From DSCS01 sp035391585 (lineage in GTDB: Bacteria; Macinerneyibacteriota; Macinerneyibacteria; Macinerneyibacteriales; DSCS01): a stretch of DNA of 64,000 nucleotides. The stretch lies in contig CAZNOX010000001.1 in NCBI GenBank assembly GCA_964574875.1, forward strand, positions 1 through 64,000, given 5' to 3'. Under the pieces are notes generated by a model. It did no database searches. It was not told where the DNA came from and saw only the letters and a list, made by a program, of their open reading frames with translations. A program made the position numbers and the translations under genes. Positions 17,280 through 24,521 of the stretch are shown here, piece by piece (position 1 is the stretch's first letter; the number at the start of each line of letters is the position of its first letter).

Positions 17280-18299
17280 TCATGTGGTCGTCTTCTCATG
17301 ACCGTTATAGCCGCCCCATTCGGGCTTAAGATCCCGGCTCATGAGTGTGGTAATGACATCTTCGATTCGTTTTCCCTCATAGATAATGGCATGGAGGCCG
17401 TCCATGATGGGCAGCTCCACGCGGTACCGGCGCCCGAGCTCCACAGCGCTTTTCAACGTGAAATAGCCTTCCACAACGCCTCCGGCGTCCTCCAGGGCCC
17501 GGGGGACTGACCCAGTCCGGGCGAGGAGCTGTCCGAAGGAGAAGTTCCGGCTCATGGTATGGGTACAGGTGAGGATAAAATCCCCGAATCCCGCAAGCCC
17601 CAGAAAGGTGGACTCCTTGGCTCCCATGGCCAGGCCCAGGCGCATGGTCTCGGCCACACCCCTTGTGATCACCGCTGCGCGGCTGTTCATCCCGGCCTTG
17701 ATCCCGTCGATGATCCCCGCTCCTATGGCGATGACATTCTTCAGGGCTCCGGCGATCTCCACTCCGATGAGATCGTCATTCCTGTAGACACGGAACGTCT
17801 CATCGCTGAGAAGAGCCTGAAGGCCTTCAGTCTGAGGGCTGTCCTCTCCGGCCAGGACCACGGCGGTGTACTTCTCCTCGTGGACTTCCCGGGCAAAAGA
17901 CGGCCCGGAGAGGGTATAGACAGGGTGATCCGGCCCGGCCAGATCCCTGAGGATATCGGCGGGGAACTCTCCGGTCCGGTTTTCAATGCCTTTGGAAAGG
18001 TTCACCAGAGGACTCTTTTCAGTCAGGGGGATATTGCGCCAGACCTCACGGATAAACTGGACGGGGACGGCATTGATATAGAGATCGGAATCAGAGAGCT
18101 CGTCCGGAGAGGACACGGCCCTGAGCCCGGGATGGAGAGAAAGGCCCCCGGCAAAGAGGGTGTTCTCATGGTTGCGGTTGATCCCGTTCACCGCCTCCTC
18201 TTCACGGGCCCAGATCACCACCGGGAGGCCTTTTTTGGAGAGCCGGTGGGCCATGACTGTCCCCCAGATCCCTCCTCCCACGACACTGATCCTATTCAT
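17280..18299 (-). CDS. gpsA: NAD(P)+-dependent glycerol-3-phosphate dehydrogenase
   Basis: Reduces dihydroxyacetone phosphate to sn-glycerol-3-phosphate for phospholipid synthesis. The 339-residue protein has the dinucleotide motif GGGIWGTVMA at the N-terminus, the LSGPSFAREV motif, the catalytic-lysine segment ALKNVIAIGAGI and the late GLAGFGDFILTC motif. ATG at 18299 has AAGGAG eight bases upstream; a TTG at 18302 is an inferior alternative. It is divergent from the lipoprotein gene at 18347 with only 47 bases between, and it heads a two-gene unit with the kinase-like gene. Confidence 0.95.
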   Translation of the reverse strand: MNRISVVGGGIWGTVMAHRLSKKGLPVVIWAREEEAVNGINRNHENTLFAGGLSLHPGLRAVSSPDELSDSDLYINAVPVQFIREVWRNIPLTEKSPLVNLSKGIENRTGEFPADILRDLAGPDHPVYTLSGPSFAREVHEEKYTAVVLAGEDSPQTEGLQALLSDETFRVYRNDDLIGVEIAGALKNVIAIGAGIIDGIKAGMNSRAAVITRGVAETMRLGLAMGAKESTFLGLAGFGDFILTCTHTMSRNFSFGQLLARTGSVPRALEDAGGVVEGYFTLKSAVELGRRYRVELPIMDGLHAIIYEGKRIEDVITTLMSRDLKPEWGGYNGHEKTTT

Positions 18300-18311
18300 C
18301 AAAGGTTCTCC

Positions 18312-18340
18312 TTGAAGTTCTCTTCTCTTTTTGATACACT
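18312..18340 (+). promoter_or_regulatory. Promoter giving a predicted leaderless lipoprotein mRNA
   Basis: TTGAAG (18312-18317), 17-base spacer, TACACT (18335-18340). Exactly six bases separate the -10 from the ATG at 18347, so the usual start point would be the A of the ATG. No Shine-Dalgarno sequence is present. Confidence 0.65.
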
Positions 18341-18346
18341 GCTGCT

Positions 18347-19045
18347 ATGAAAAGCCGTATTTTCATCGTTTTCATCTTAACGATTTTACTCTTTCAATGC
18401 AAGCCCAATATGAGCGGAGGGGTGCGCACCATCGCCTCTCCCCAGATCGACCAGATGGTCTATCCCAACGATTACGAGGAGGCGGCCTCAGTCATCGACA
18501 TGATCCTGGTCCGCGAGGGGTTCAGCGCTCTCAGCGACAATCTCTACACGCGTCAGAGTGCCGATGAGGAGACGGGCTTGTCCGTCCAGTTTGAAAAGGG
18601 CTTCAGCAAGACCCTCTTTTTCTATACAGGCGCCATCGATAACCTGGAATATATTCCCATGAATAAGAGTGAAAAGGCCGTCTGCGACAGCCTGATCCAA
18701 AAAATACGGGAGAAACTCTCCGTGATCGAAAAATCTGACGACTCCCAGGTGGCCCGTTTTTCAGACAGAAAACCGGTCAAGATCCATACTTTCCGCCTGA
18801 GCGATTTCAGCCTGAAGCATTTCGACGAGTTCTCTCTCTTCTCCTGCAGCATCAAAAATGAAAGCCGCTATCAGTTTTTGAACCTGGGGATCACGTTCCA
18901 GTTTCAAAACGCTTACGGGACTGTGGTGGAGACAAAACAGGTGGTCCTGAACTACCTGGCCCCCTGGCAGAAAAAATCCATCGACCTCACGCTCACGGTG
19001 AACCAGGAGATCACTGATTTCACCATAAAGACCTCTGTAAATTAA
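18347..19045 (+). CDS. Putative lipoprotein of unknown function
   Basis: 232 residues, not recognised. The N-terminus has basic residues, a hydrophobic stretch (IFIVFILTILL) and FQC at residues 16-18, a relaxed lipobox of the kind tolerated in spirochaetes, so Cys18 is the likely lipidation site. The rest is mixed alpha/beta with no known motif; the C-terminal third (HFDEFSLFSCSIKNES) may form a small beta sandwich of the FxLyD or DUF3426 kind, a guess only. It stands alone between divergent gpsA and convergent rubrerythrin. The transcript is probably leaderless. Confidence 0.65.
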   Translation: MKSRIFIVFILTILLFQCKPNMSGGVRTIASPQIDQMVYPNDYEEAASVIDMILVREGFSALSDNLYTRQSADEETGLSVQFEKGFSKTLFFYTGAIDNLEYIPMNKSEKAVCDSLIQKIREKLSVIEKSDDSQVARFSDRKPVKIHTFRLSDFSLKHFDEFSLFSCSIKNESRYQFLNLGITFQFQNAYGTVVETKQVVLNYLAPWQKKSIDLTLTVNQEITDFTIKTSVN

Positions 19046-19074
19046 AAAAAAGGCCCGGAAAAGTCTTCCGGGCC
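19044..19074 (-). terminator. Strong intrinsic terminator of the oxidative-stress operon
   Basis: Nine-base-pair perfect stem: GGCCCGGAA (19052-19060) and TTCCGGGCC (19066-19074), loop of five bases. On the minus strand it is followed by eight Ts (19044-19051). It starts ten bases after the rubrerythrin stop codon. The T tract overlaps the stop codon of the convergent lipoprotein gene. Confidence 0.93.
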
Positions 19075-19083
19075 CGACGCGTC

Positions 19084-19662
19084 TCAGAACTTCTCGCAGA
19101 GAAGCTCGAAATAGGCTTTGGGATGGATACACGCAGGACACTTCTCCGGCGGTTCCGTTCCTTCATGGATGTAGCCGCAATTCCGGCATTTCCAGAGGAC
19201 TTTCTCCTTTTTCTTGAAAAACGTGCCCTCTTTAAGCTCCTTGAGGAGGGCCAGATAGCGCTCTTCATGATGTTTCTCCACCTTGGCCACATTCCTGAAA
19301 AGCAAAGCCACTTCCGGGAATCCCTCTTCATCGGCGATCCGGGCTGCTTCGGGATAGAGGTCGGTGTGCTCCTCGTTTTCCCCCTCAGCGGCGGCCTTGA
19401 GGTTCTCCATGGTGGTTCCTTCGATCCCCGCCGGATAGGTGGCTGTGATCTCGGCCATGCCGCCTTCAAGAAAGCGGAAGAAACGTTTGGCGTGCTCCAG
19501 CTCATTCTCCGCCGTCTCTGAGAAGATGGCGGCGATCTGTTCATACCCTTCTTTCTTTGCGATCTTGGCAAACATGGTGTAGCGGCTCCGTGCCTGAGAT
19601 TCTCCGGCAAAGGATGCCAGCAGGTTGTGTTCAGTCTTTGTTCCCTTAATGCTTTTTCCCAT
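19084..19662 (-). CDS. rbr: Rubrerythrin
   Basis: Peroxide reductase of anaerobes. The 192-residue protein has an N-terminal four-helix diiron domain (GESQARSRYTMF, ETAENELEHAKRFF, EENEEH-type and VEKHHEERY ligand helices) and a C-terminal rubredoxin-like domain with CRNCGY and CPACIHPKAYF. Start ATG at 19662 is preceded by AAGGAGG; a longer open frame runs upstream through the ferritin gene but has no family similarity. Last gene of the oxidative-stress operon, 31 bases after ferritin; electrons probably come from the rubredoxin encoded upstream. Confidence 0.95.
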   Translation of the reverse strand: MGKSIKGTKTEHNLLASFAGESQARSRYTMFAKIAKKEGYEQIAAIFSETAENELEHAKRFFRFLEGGMAEITATYPAGIEGTTMENLKAAAEGENEEHTDLYPEAARIADEEGFPEVALLFRNVAKVEKHHEERYLALLKELKEGTFFKKKEKVLWKCRNCGYIHEGTEPPEKCPACIHPKAYFELLCEKF

Positions 19663-19693
19663 AGGTCCTCCTTGATTCGTTGTTTTGAAACGT

Positions 19694-20179
19694 CTATTGC
19701 CGCTGGGCCAGGGCACGGTCCACCATAAAGAGGCCCTGGGGATGGTTCTCCACACGCTTGAACATCTCCACATTGTCCCGGGCATTGGACTCCTCTTCCA
19801 CCTGCTCCGAGACAAACCACTGGAGCATGTTGAGTGTGGCATAATCCTTCTCTTCCGTGGCCATGGTGACCAGGTTATGAATGGACTCGGTGATGAAGAT
19901 CTCATGTTTCAGAGCATCTTCGAACGCTGCCAGGGGAGATTTCCACTCCTGCTCAGGCCCGTCCAGAGATTTCAGCAGGACACGCCCTCCGCGTTCATGG
20001 ATATGGGCATAGAGCTTCATGGCATGCTCTGTCTCTTCCTTTGCCTGGACCTGCATCCACCGGGCCGCCCCGGGAAGGGATTCCCCTTCCAGGTAGGCGC
20101 TCATGGACAGATAGAGATAGGCAGAGAAGAGTTCTTTGTTGATCTGCTCATTCAGAGCCTCTTCGATCTTTTTTTTCAT
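19694..20179 (-). CDS. ftnA: Non-haem bacterial ferritin
   Basis: Iron-storage protein with ferroxidase activity that removes free Fe(II), limiting Fenton chemistry. It has 161 residues, typical of bacterial FtnA. Four-helix bundle and metal ligands are visible: NEQINKELFSAYLYLSMSAY, the EETEHAMKLY ligand motif, and WFVSEQVEEE. The ATG overlaps the desulfoferrodoxin stop codon (ATGA). Confidence 0.95.
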   Translation of the reverse strand: MKKKIEEALNEQINKELFSAYLYLSMSAYLEGESLPGAARWMQVQAKEETEHAMKLYAHIHERGGRVLLKSLDGPEQEWKSPLAAFEDALKHEIFITESIHNLVTMATEEKDYATLNMLQWFVSEQVEEESNARDNVEMFKRVENHPQGLFMVDRALAQRQ

Positions 20180-20568
20180 CGCCCCTCCTCTTCCGTGGCC
20201 CAGAGCTTATGGATGTTGCAATATTCCCGTGCTGTGAACTCGTCTCCGTCCATTTCGAAGACCGCTTCGGGTTTCATCCCCGGGGCAAGGTAAGCCCGGC
20301 AGCTCTTGTCGCCTGAACGCAGTTCGATCCATTCAATAAAGTGCTTCTCTTCCATGGGATGGGGGACACTGCCCACGGTGACTTTGACTTTTCCGTTTCC
20401 CATCTTTTCGATGACAGGAACATGTTTTTCCGTAGAAGAGTCAGCGGTCTGTTCCTCCATCCGGGTCATAGGCTGCCCGCAGCAGACAAGTTCCCCTGCT
20501 CCGCCGTGGAGAACCTCCACAATGTTCCCGCAGATTTCGCATTTGTAGATCTCGCTTTTCTTAGCCAT
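20176..20568 (-). CDS. dfx: Desulfoferrodoxin (superoxide reductase, two-centre type)
   Basis: Reduces superoxide to hydrogen peroxide without releasing oxygen. 130 residues. Centre I, the desulforedoxin-like domain, is present: CEICGN and CCGQPM. Centre II has its ligands in KHVPVIE, HPMEEKHFIEW and CNIHKLW (four His and one Cys). Both centres are intact, so this is the classical two-iron form rather than neelaredoxin. AAGGAGG upstream of the ATG. Located between the ferritin-like gene and ferritin. Confidence 0.96.
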   Translation of the reverse strand: MAKKSEIYKCEICGNIVEVLHGGAGELVCCGQPMTRMEEQTADSSTEKHVPVIEKMGNGKVKVTVGSVPHPMEEKHFIEWIELRSGDKSCRAYLAPGMKPEAVFEMDGDEFTAREYCNIHKLWATEEEGR

Positions 20569-20583
20569 TCTGACCTCCTTTGG

Positions 20584-21036
20584 TTAAAGCTTTTCCTTGA
20601 CTTCGTGCAATCTGTAAAAGTGCGTCTCTTCCATCTTGATGAGCTTCTCGAGAAGAGAGGGATCCCCGTATCCCGTGTGGGCCATCCGTTTGTAGAAGAG
20701 GATGGTATCCAGCTCCCGGCGTATGGCAAAATTGATAAGATCCTCAGCGGTCTCGATGTGGCTGATCTCCGTGAGGAGACGTTCCGGGTCGAAAAGTCCC
20801 GCCTCGTCTTCTTCACGAGACTCAGAAAGGCCGTCAGCGCTCTTCTCTTTTCCCTTCAGAGAGAGAAACATCTCTTTATGTTTCATCTCTTCATCAGCAA
20901 GGGAAAGGAAAAGGCTTTTGAGCTCCCTGTCAGAAGACCGCTCTGCCAGGGCCCGGTACATCCGGTCCCCGCTCTCTTCGATAAGAGAGGCATAGCGCAC
21001 TAATTCTTCACTATTTTTGACTTCAGGTATTTTCAT
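20584..21036 (-). CDS. Rubrerythrin-type ferritin-like protein without rubredoxin domain
   Basis: 150 residues forming a single ferritin-like four-helix domain. Probable diiron ligands lie in IEESGDRMY, ADEEMKHKEMF, FAIRRELDTILFY and MEETHFYRL. There is no C-terminal Cys4 domain, so it belongs with the erythrin/sulerythrin-like group and would need a separate electron donor, possibly the rubredoxin encoded just upstream. A charged linker of about 25 residues (SADGLSESREEDE) divides the two helix pairs. Peroxide or oxygen scavenging is inferred from context. Confidence 0.85.
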   Translation of the reverse strand: MKIPEVKNSEELVRYASLIEESGDRMYRALAERSSDRELKSLFLSLADEEMKHKEMFLSLKGKEKSADGLSESREEDEAGLFDPERLLTEISHIETAEDLINFAIRRELDTILFYKRMAHTGYGDPSLLEKLIKMEETHFYRLHEVKEKL

Positions 21037-21046
21037 AAAAAGTGTA

Positions 21047-21064
21047 GCGGGGGCCTCCCCCCGC
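21047..21064 (-). terminator. GC hairpin between rubredoxin and the ferritin-like gene
   Basis: Stem GCGGGG (21047-21052) with CCCCGC (21059-21064); on the minus strand five Ts follow after a five-base gap. It may act as a partial terminator that sets a higher level of fprA-rubredoxin than of the downstream genes. Its stem is short, so efficiency is uncertain. Confidence 0.4.
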
Positions 21065-21068
21065 AGGT

Positions 21069-21233
21069 TTATTCTTCGACCTCTTCAAACATATCCTTGC
21101 TCACACCGCAGACAGGGCAGACCCAATCCTCGGGAATCGCTTCAAAGGCTGTCCCGGGTTCGATCCCTCCGTCAGGGTCTCCCTGGGCCGGGTCATAGAT
21201 ATAACCGCAGATGGTACATCTGTACTTTTTCAC
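21069..21233 (-). CDS. rub: Rubredoxin
   Basis: One-electron carrier of 54 residues with two CxxC knuckles: YRCTICGYIYDP and WVCPVCGVSKDMF. GTG start at 21233 with an AGGAGG immediately upstream. The gene sits 17 bases downstream of fprA; FprA-type proteins use rubredoxin as the direct electron donor, so the pair forms an oxygen (or NO) reductase chain. It may also feed rubrerythrin and superoxide reductase encoded downstream. Confidence 0.95.
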   Translation of the reverse strand: MKKYRCTICGYIYDPAQGDPDGGIEPGTAFEAIPEDWVCPVCGVSKDMFEEVEE

Positions 21234-21250
21234 ACGCCACCTCCTTTTCG

Positions 21251-22411
21251 TTAGATCCGTTCTTCCAAATCCTCTTTTATGTGTTTCAACTGCGTCTCAT
21301 CAGGGACATAGTTGATCCTGAAAGAATCCATGAGTGTCATCCCGGCGGCTTCCAGCTCTTTTTCCACAAGGGCGACACTCTGGCCTCCCCATCCGTAAGA
21401 ACCGAAGGCCAAAGCCTCTCTTCCCCCCGGCGAGAGCCCTTTGAGATAGGTGAGAAAGGCCGCCACTGTGGGAAGCATATTGTTGTTGAGCGTGGGCGAA
21501 CCCACACAGAGGATCCGTGTGTCCAGAAGCTCTGTCATGATGTCCGAGATGTGGTTGTCCTGAAGGCTCATGAGACGGACGGTGTACCCTTTGGCTTCGA
21601 AAGCCGAGGCGATGGCGTAAGCCATCTTCTCCGTGGACTTCCACATGGTGTCATAGACCACCACCGCCTTTTTCGACGTCTCCAGAGACGACCACTTCTG
21701 ATAAAGATCCGCGATCTCCTTGACACGTGACCGGAGGACCAGGCCGTGGCTCGGAGCGATCATCTCAAAATCCAGGGCAGACGCCGCTTCCAGCTCTTTT
21801 CTCACCTGGGCGCTGTAGGGCCAGACGATATTGGCGTAATATTTCGCCGCTTCTTCCCAGATGATATCGGCGGGATACTCGTCGTCGAACCGTTCCGACG
21901 AAGCGATATGCTGTCCGAAGGAGTCGTTGGAAAAGAGGATCTTCTCTTCGGGGCAGTAAGTGACCATATTGTCGGGCCAGTGGACCATGGGAGTGAGGAG
22001 GAAGGCAAGAGAGCGTTTTCCCAGAGAGAGGGTATCCCCGGCTTTGACTTCTGTGAAGTCCCAGGCCTTTCGGTAATGGGCTTTCAGCCCCTTGACGCCG
22101 TTGGGTGAAGCGTAGATCCGGGCCGAGGGACAGGCCTGCATCACTTTGGGCAGGCTTCCCGAATGGTCCATCTCCACATGGTTGGAGATGACGATGTCGA
22201 TCTTCGCAGGATCGATGACTTTGCTGATCCGCTCCATCATCTCGTCATAAAGGTACTCTTTGACGGTATCAATAAGGGTGATCTTCTCATCAATGATCAG
22301 ATAAGCATTGTAAGTGGATCCCCGGCCGGTGGAATATCCGTGAAAGTTCCTCAGTTTCCAGTCGATCCCTCCGACCCAGTAGACCCCTTCTTTCAGCTTG
22401 ACCGGCTCCAT
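21251..22411 (-). CDS. fprA: FprA family A-type flavoprotein (rubredoxin:oxygen oxidoreductase)
   Basis: Flavodiiron protein that reduces O2 to water or NO to N2O in the cytoplasm. 386 residues: an N-terminal metallo-beta-lactamase-like diiron domain with ligands in SNHVEMDHSG, MVHWPDNM, SNDSFGQH and APSHGLV, then a flavodoxin domain from about residue 250 (VVVYDTMWKSTEKMA, GSPTLNNNMLP, SYGWGGQS). All iron ligands are present. First gene of the operon; AAGGAGG precedes the ATG, and the promoter just upstream overlaps a PerR-box-like dyad. Confidence 0.95.
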   Translation of the reverse strand: MEPVKLKEGVYWVGGIDWKLRNFHGYSTGRGSTYNAYLIIDEKITLIDTVKEYLYDEMMERISKVIDPAKIDIVISNHVEMDHSGSLPKVMQACPSARIYASPNGVKGLKAHYRKAWDFTEVKAGDTLSLGKRSLAFLLTPMVHWPDNMVTYCPEEKILFSNDSFGQHIASSERFDDEYPADIIWEEAAKYYANIVWPYSAQVRKELEAASALDFEMIAPSHGLVLRSRVKEIADLYQKWSSLETSKKAVVVYDTMWKSTEKMAYAIASAFEAKGYTVRLMSLQDNHISDIMTELLDTRILCVGSPTLNNNMLPTVAAFLTYLKGLSPGGREALAFGSYGWGGQSVALVEKELEAAGMTLMDSFRINYVPDETQLKHIKEDLEERI

Positions 22412-22438
22412 GTTCCTCCTTTTGTATTATTACCATCA

Positions 22439-22480
22439 TTGTAACGATTACAGTTTAACACGGCCGTTATAAAATGTCAA
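22439..22480 (-). promoter_or_regulatory. fprA operon promoter with PerR-box-like operator
   Basis: Minus strand: TTGACA (22475-22480), 17-base spacer, TAAACT (22452-22457). Directly after the -10 lies a perfect dyad TGTAA-N3-TTACA (22440-22452). Against the Bacillus PerR box TTATAATnATTATAA, 10 of 14 positions match by eye. A repressor bound here would cover the transcription start. Confidence 0.7.
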
Positions 22481-22490
22481 ATATGAACTT

Positions 22491-22892
22491 TTATTTTGTC
22501 CGGCACGCTTTACAGATTCCCTGGAGGTAGACCTGGGCCTTATCAACTTGAAAGCCTGAAGGCACCTTTCCGTCGCTGCAGGCGACAGGAGGGATATCGT
22601 AAATGATTCCGCAACGCAGGCAGAAAAAGTGGGAATGAGGATGCTCCGTGAGGTCATAACGTGTCTCGGCCGTATCTGTGAGCATGGGAAAGAGAAGCCC
22701 CTTCTCCACAAACAGGGTGACATTGTTGTAGACCGTGGTCCTGGAGAGTGTGGGAGCCTTTTTTTTCAGGGCCGAATAGATCATATCCACGTTGGGATGA
22801 TTCCGCTCACGAAGGATGTACTGGTAGATCAGCAGACGCTGCATGGAGGGCGTGATCCCGTGTTCTGTGAACTTCTTTTTAATATCCAGCAT
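22491..22892 (-). CDS. perR: Fur family regulator, PerR type
   Basis: 133-residue metalloregulator. The winged-helix domain is clear (TPSMQRLLIYQYIL, TLSRTTVYNNVTLF). Structural zinc cysteines: CLRCG and CKACRTK. Regulatory ligands match PerR: a His in HPNVD, Asp in RYDLTEH, two His in HPHSH, and Asp rather than Glu in IYDIPP, the residue associated with peroxide sensing. The start is ATG at 22892, seven bases after GAGGAG; a TTG at 22907 is less likely. Probably represses the downstream fprA operon and itself. Function as a peroxide rather than an iron sensor is inferred from these residues and the neighbours. Confidence 0.9.
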   Translation of the reverse strand: MLDIKKKFTEHGITPSMQRLLIYQYILRERNHPNVDMIYSALKKKAPTLSRTTVYNNVTLFVEKGLLFPMLTDTAETRYDLTEHPHSHFFCLRCGIIYDIPPVACSDGKVPSGFQVDKAQVYLQGICKACRTK

Positions 22893-22913
22893 GACACAAC
22901 TCCTCAAGTTTCC

Positions 22914-22943
22914 TTATTATAAGGACACTCTCATATATTTCAA
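22914..22943 (-). promoter_or_regulatory. perR promoter with a dyad over the -10 box
   Basis: Minus strand TTGAAA (22938-22943), 16-base spacer, perfect TATAAT (22916-22921). The -10 sits inside the dyad CCTTATAATAAGG (22913-22925), in which CCTTAT and ATAAGG are inverted. A PerR-type repressor binding here would autoregulate the gene; the match to the canonical box is moderate. Confidence 0.65.
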
Positions 22944-22992
22944 CACTAAATTTGAATATTGAAATCTTTCCGGCCCGGGGGCGCCGGGGCCC

Positions 22993-23718
22993 CTATCGGA
23001 CAGGAGCCCCGGCGGCAACGAGGAAAAAGACCACAAAAAGGACGGCCAGGACGATGAGGAAGAAAAACGTCCCGAAAATCACAAGGAGAGCCTTCCCCAC
23101 GGAGATGTGGTGACGCTGGGAGAGGCCCATGGCCTGGAGGGCCAGGGACCAGACTCCGGAAAGAAGGCTTCCGATAAAGGGGATCACATAGAGGATCCCG
23201 GCTGTCTGGGAGAAGAAGATGACCCGAAGTGTGGTGACATACCCCCTCTGCCCTTCTCCGAAGAGGAGGAGCATGAGGTGATAGAGCCCGGCTGTAATAA
23301 AGGGGCTCACCGCTCCCAGGAGAAGGGAAAAAAAGAGGAGAAACGGAAGCATGGCAGGTGTAAAGGGATTATGCTCGGCTCCCCCGAAGGGCCCCATGGA
23401 GGGGAGCAGGGCTGACATGGAACTGGAGAGGACCGTCTGCCAGAAAAGGTAGGCGATGACGCTGATGAGGCTCAGAACCATGTAGTAGATAAAGGGCCCC
23501 TTGATCTCCCCGGATTCTTTCAGTGTGGAGAAGAAGGTGTTGGGCGCTGTCATGACCTCCCGGATGGTCCCCACGATCCTCTCTCCCCAGGAGAGGGAAA
23601 GATCGTCAAAACTGTTCATTCCGGCTGTCCCGGCTGAGACCTCCTGGTCTTTACCGCAGGAAGGACACACGGTCTCGCTGTCCTGCATCATGGTGTCACA
23701 AAATCGGCACTTTTTCAT
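22993..23718 (-). CDS. Yip1-domain membrane protein with N-terminal zinc ribbon
   Basis: 241 residues. An N-terminal zinc ribbon (CRFCDTMM and CPSCGKDQ) is followed by a Yip1-type membrane domain: the amphipathic pre-segment TIREVMTAPNTFFSTLKESG, then about five hydrophobic spans. The function of bacterial Yip1 proteins is unknown. The ATG overlaps the pyrF stop codon (ATGA), so it is co-translated with the pyrimidine genes, perhaps only by position. The C-terminus is hydrophobic and ends about 50 bases before the perR promoter. Confidence 0.82.
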   Translation of the reverse strand: MKKCRFCDTMMQDSETVCPSCGKDQEVSAGTAGMNSFDDLSLSWGERIVGTIREVMTAPNTFFSTLKESGEIKGPFIYYMVLSLISVIAYLFWQTVLSSSMSALLPSMGPFGGAEHNPFTPAMLPFLLFFSLLLGAVSPFITAGLYHLMLLLFGEGQRGYVTTLRVIFFSQTAGILYVIPFIGSLLSGVWSLALQAMGLSQRHHISVGKALLVIFGTFFFLIVLAVLFVVFFLVAAGAPVR

Positions 23719-24521
23719 ACCGCCCTCCTTGCTTCATTGATCATATCCTTGTATTGCATGGCTTCACGCCTTGCCTTTTCTCCAAAATCGGCATCTTTCC
23801 CGGCAAAGATCACGCTCCGGGAGACATTGATGACCATATTTCCCTCTTTTCCGCTATAACCTGCGGCAATCGTCCTCTTCAAGTCACCGCCCTGGGTTCC
23901 GATGCCGGGGATCAGGAAGACTTCTTTTGTGGCGATCTTCCTCATGCGCTTCAACTCTCCGGGTTTTGTCGCGCCGGCCACGAGTCCCAGGCGGTGTCCG
24001 AACTCTTCGTTCCACCGGACTGTCTTTCGGGCGATCTTCTTATAGAGGCCTCCGGTATATTCAAAATCCCTGGCGGAATCATTGGAGGTGAGGCCCAGAA
24101 GAAAGAGATACGCTCCGTCATAGCGGATGAAGGGTTCGATGGTGTCCCGGCCCATGAGGGGGTTGATGGTGGCCGCATCAAACGAGTTGGCTTCGAAGAG
24201 GGCCCGGGCGTAGTGTGACGCTGTGTTCCCGATATCTCCCCTTTTCACATCAGCGATGAGGGGGATCTCTCCGGCCATGCCGGCCAGGGCTTCCCACGCT
24301 TCAAGCCCCATTCTGCCTGCCGATTCGTAAAAGGCGGCATTGGGTTTATAAGCACAGACCAGGTCCCTTGTGGCCTCGATGATCTCCCTGTTAAAGGCGA
24401 GGATGGGGTTTTTCTCTTTTTTCAGACAATCAGGGATCCGTGCCGGGTCGCTGTCCAATCCCACACAGAGGAGGGAATCGTTCTCCCGGACGGCTCTGTT
24501 ATACTTTTCAAGAAATGTCAT
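23715..24521 (-). CDS. pyrF: Orotidine 5'-phosphate decarboxylase (type 2)
   Basis: Final step of UMP synthesis: decarboxylation of OMP. 268 residues, the longer subfamily-2 size. Catalytic motif IADVKRGDIGNTA with the Asp-Lys-Asp residues, VGLDSDPARIP near the N-terminus, and IPGIGTQGGD, which binds the phosphate. ATGA overlap with pyrD upstream and with the Yip1 gene downstream. Confidence 0.96.
   Translation of the reverse strand: MTFLEKYNRAVRENDSLLCVGLDSDPARIPDCLKKEKNPILAFNREIIEATRDLVCAYKPNAAFYESAGRMGLEAWEALAGMAGEIPLIADVKRGDIGNTASHYARALFEANSFDAATINPLMGRDTIEPFIRYDGAYLFLLGLTSNDSARDFEYTGGLYKKIARKTVRWNEEFGHRLGLVAGATKPGELKRMRKIATKEVFLIPGIGTQGGDLKRTIAAGYSGKEGNMVINVSRSVIFAGKDADFGEKARREAMQYKDMINEARRAV

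Noticed and set aside
19662..19905. Upstream extension of rubrerythrin through the ferritin gene
   Set aside because: The extension would overlap ferritin almost fully and has no similarity; the ATG at 19662 has AAGGAGG and the normal rubrerythrin N-terminus.
22970..22995. Terminator after the Yip1 gene
   Set aside because: GC-rich inverted sequence GGCCC/GGGCC is present but no T run follows on the minus strand; read as a weak structure only.
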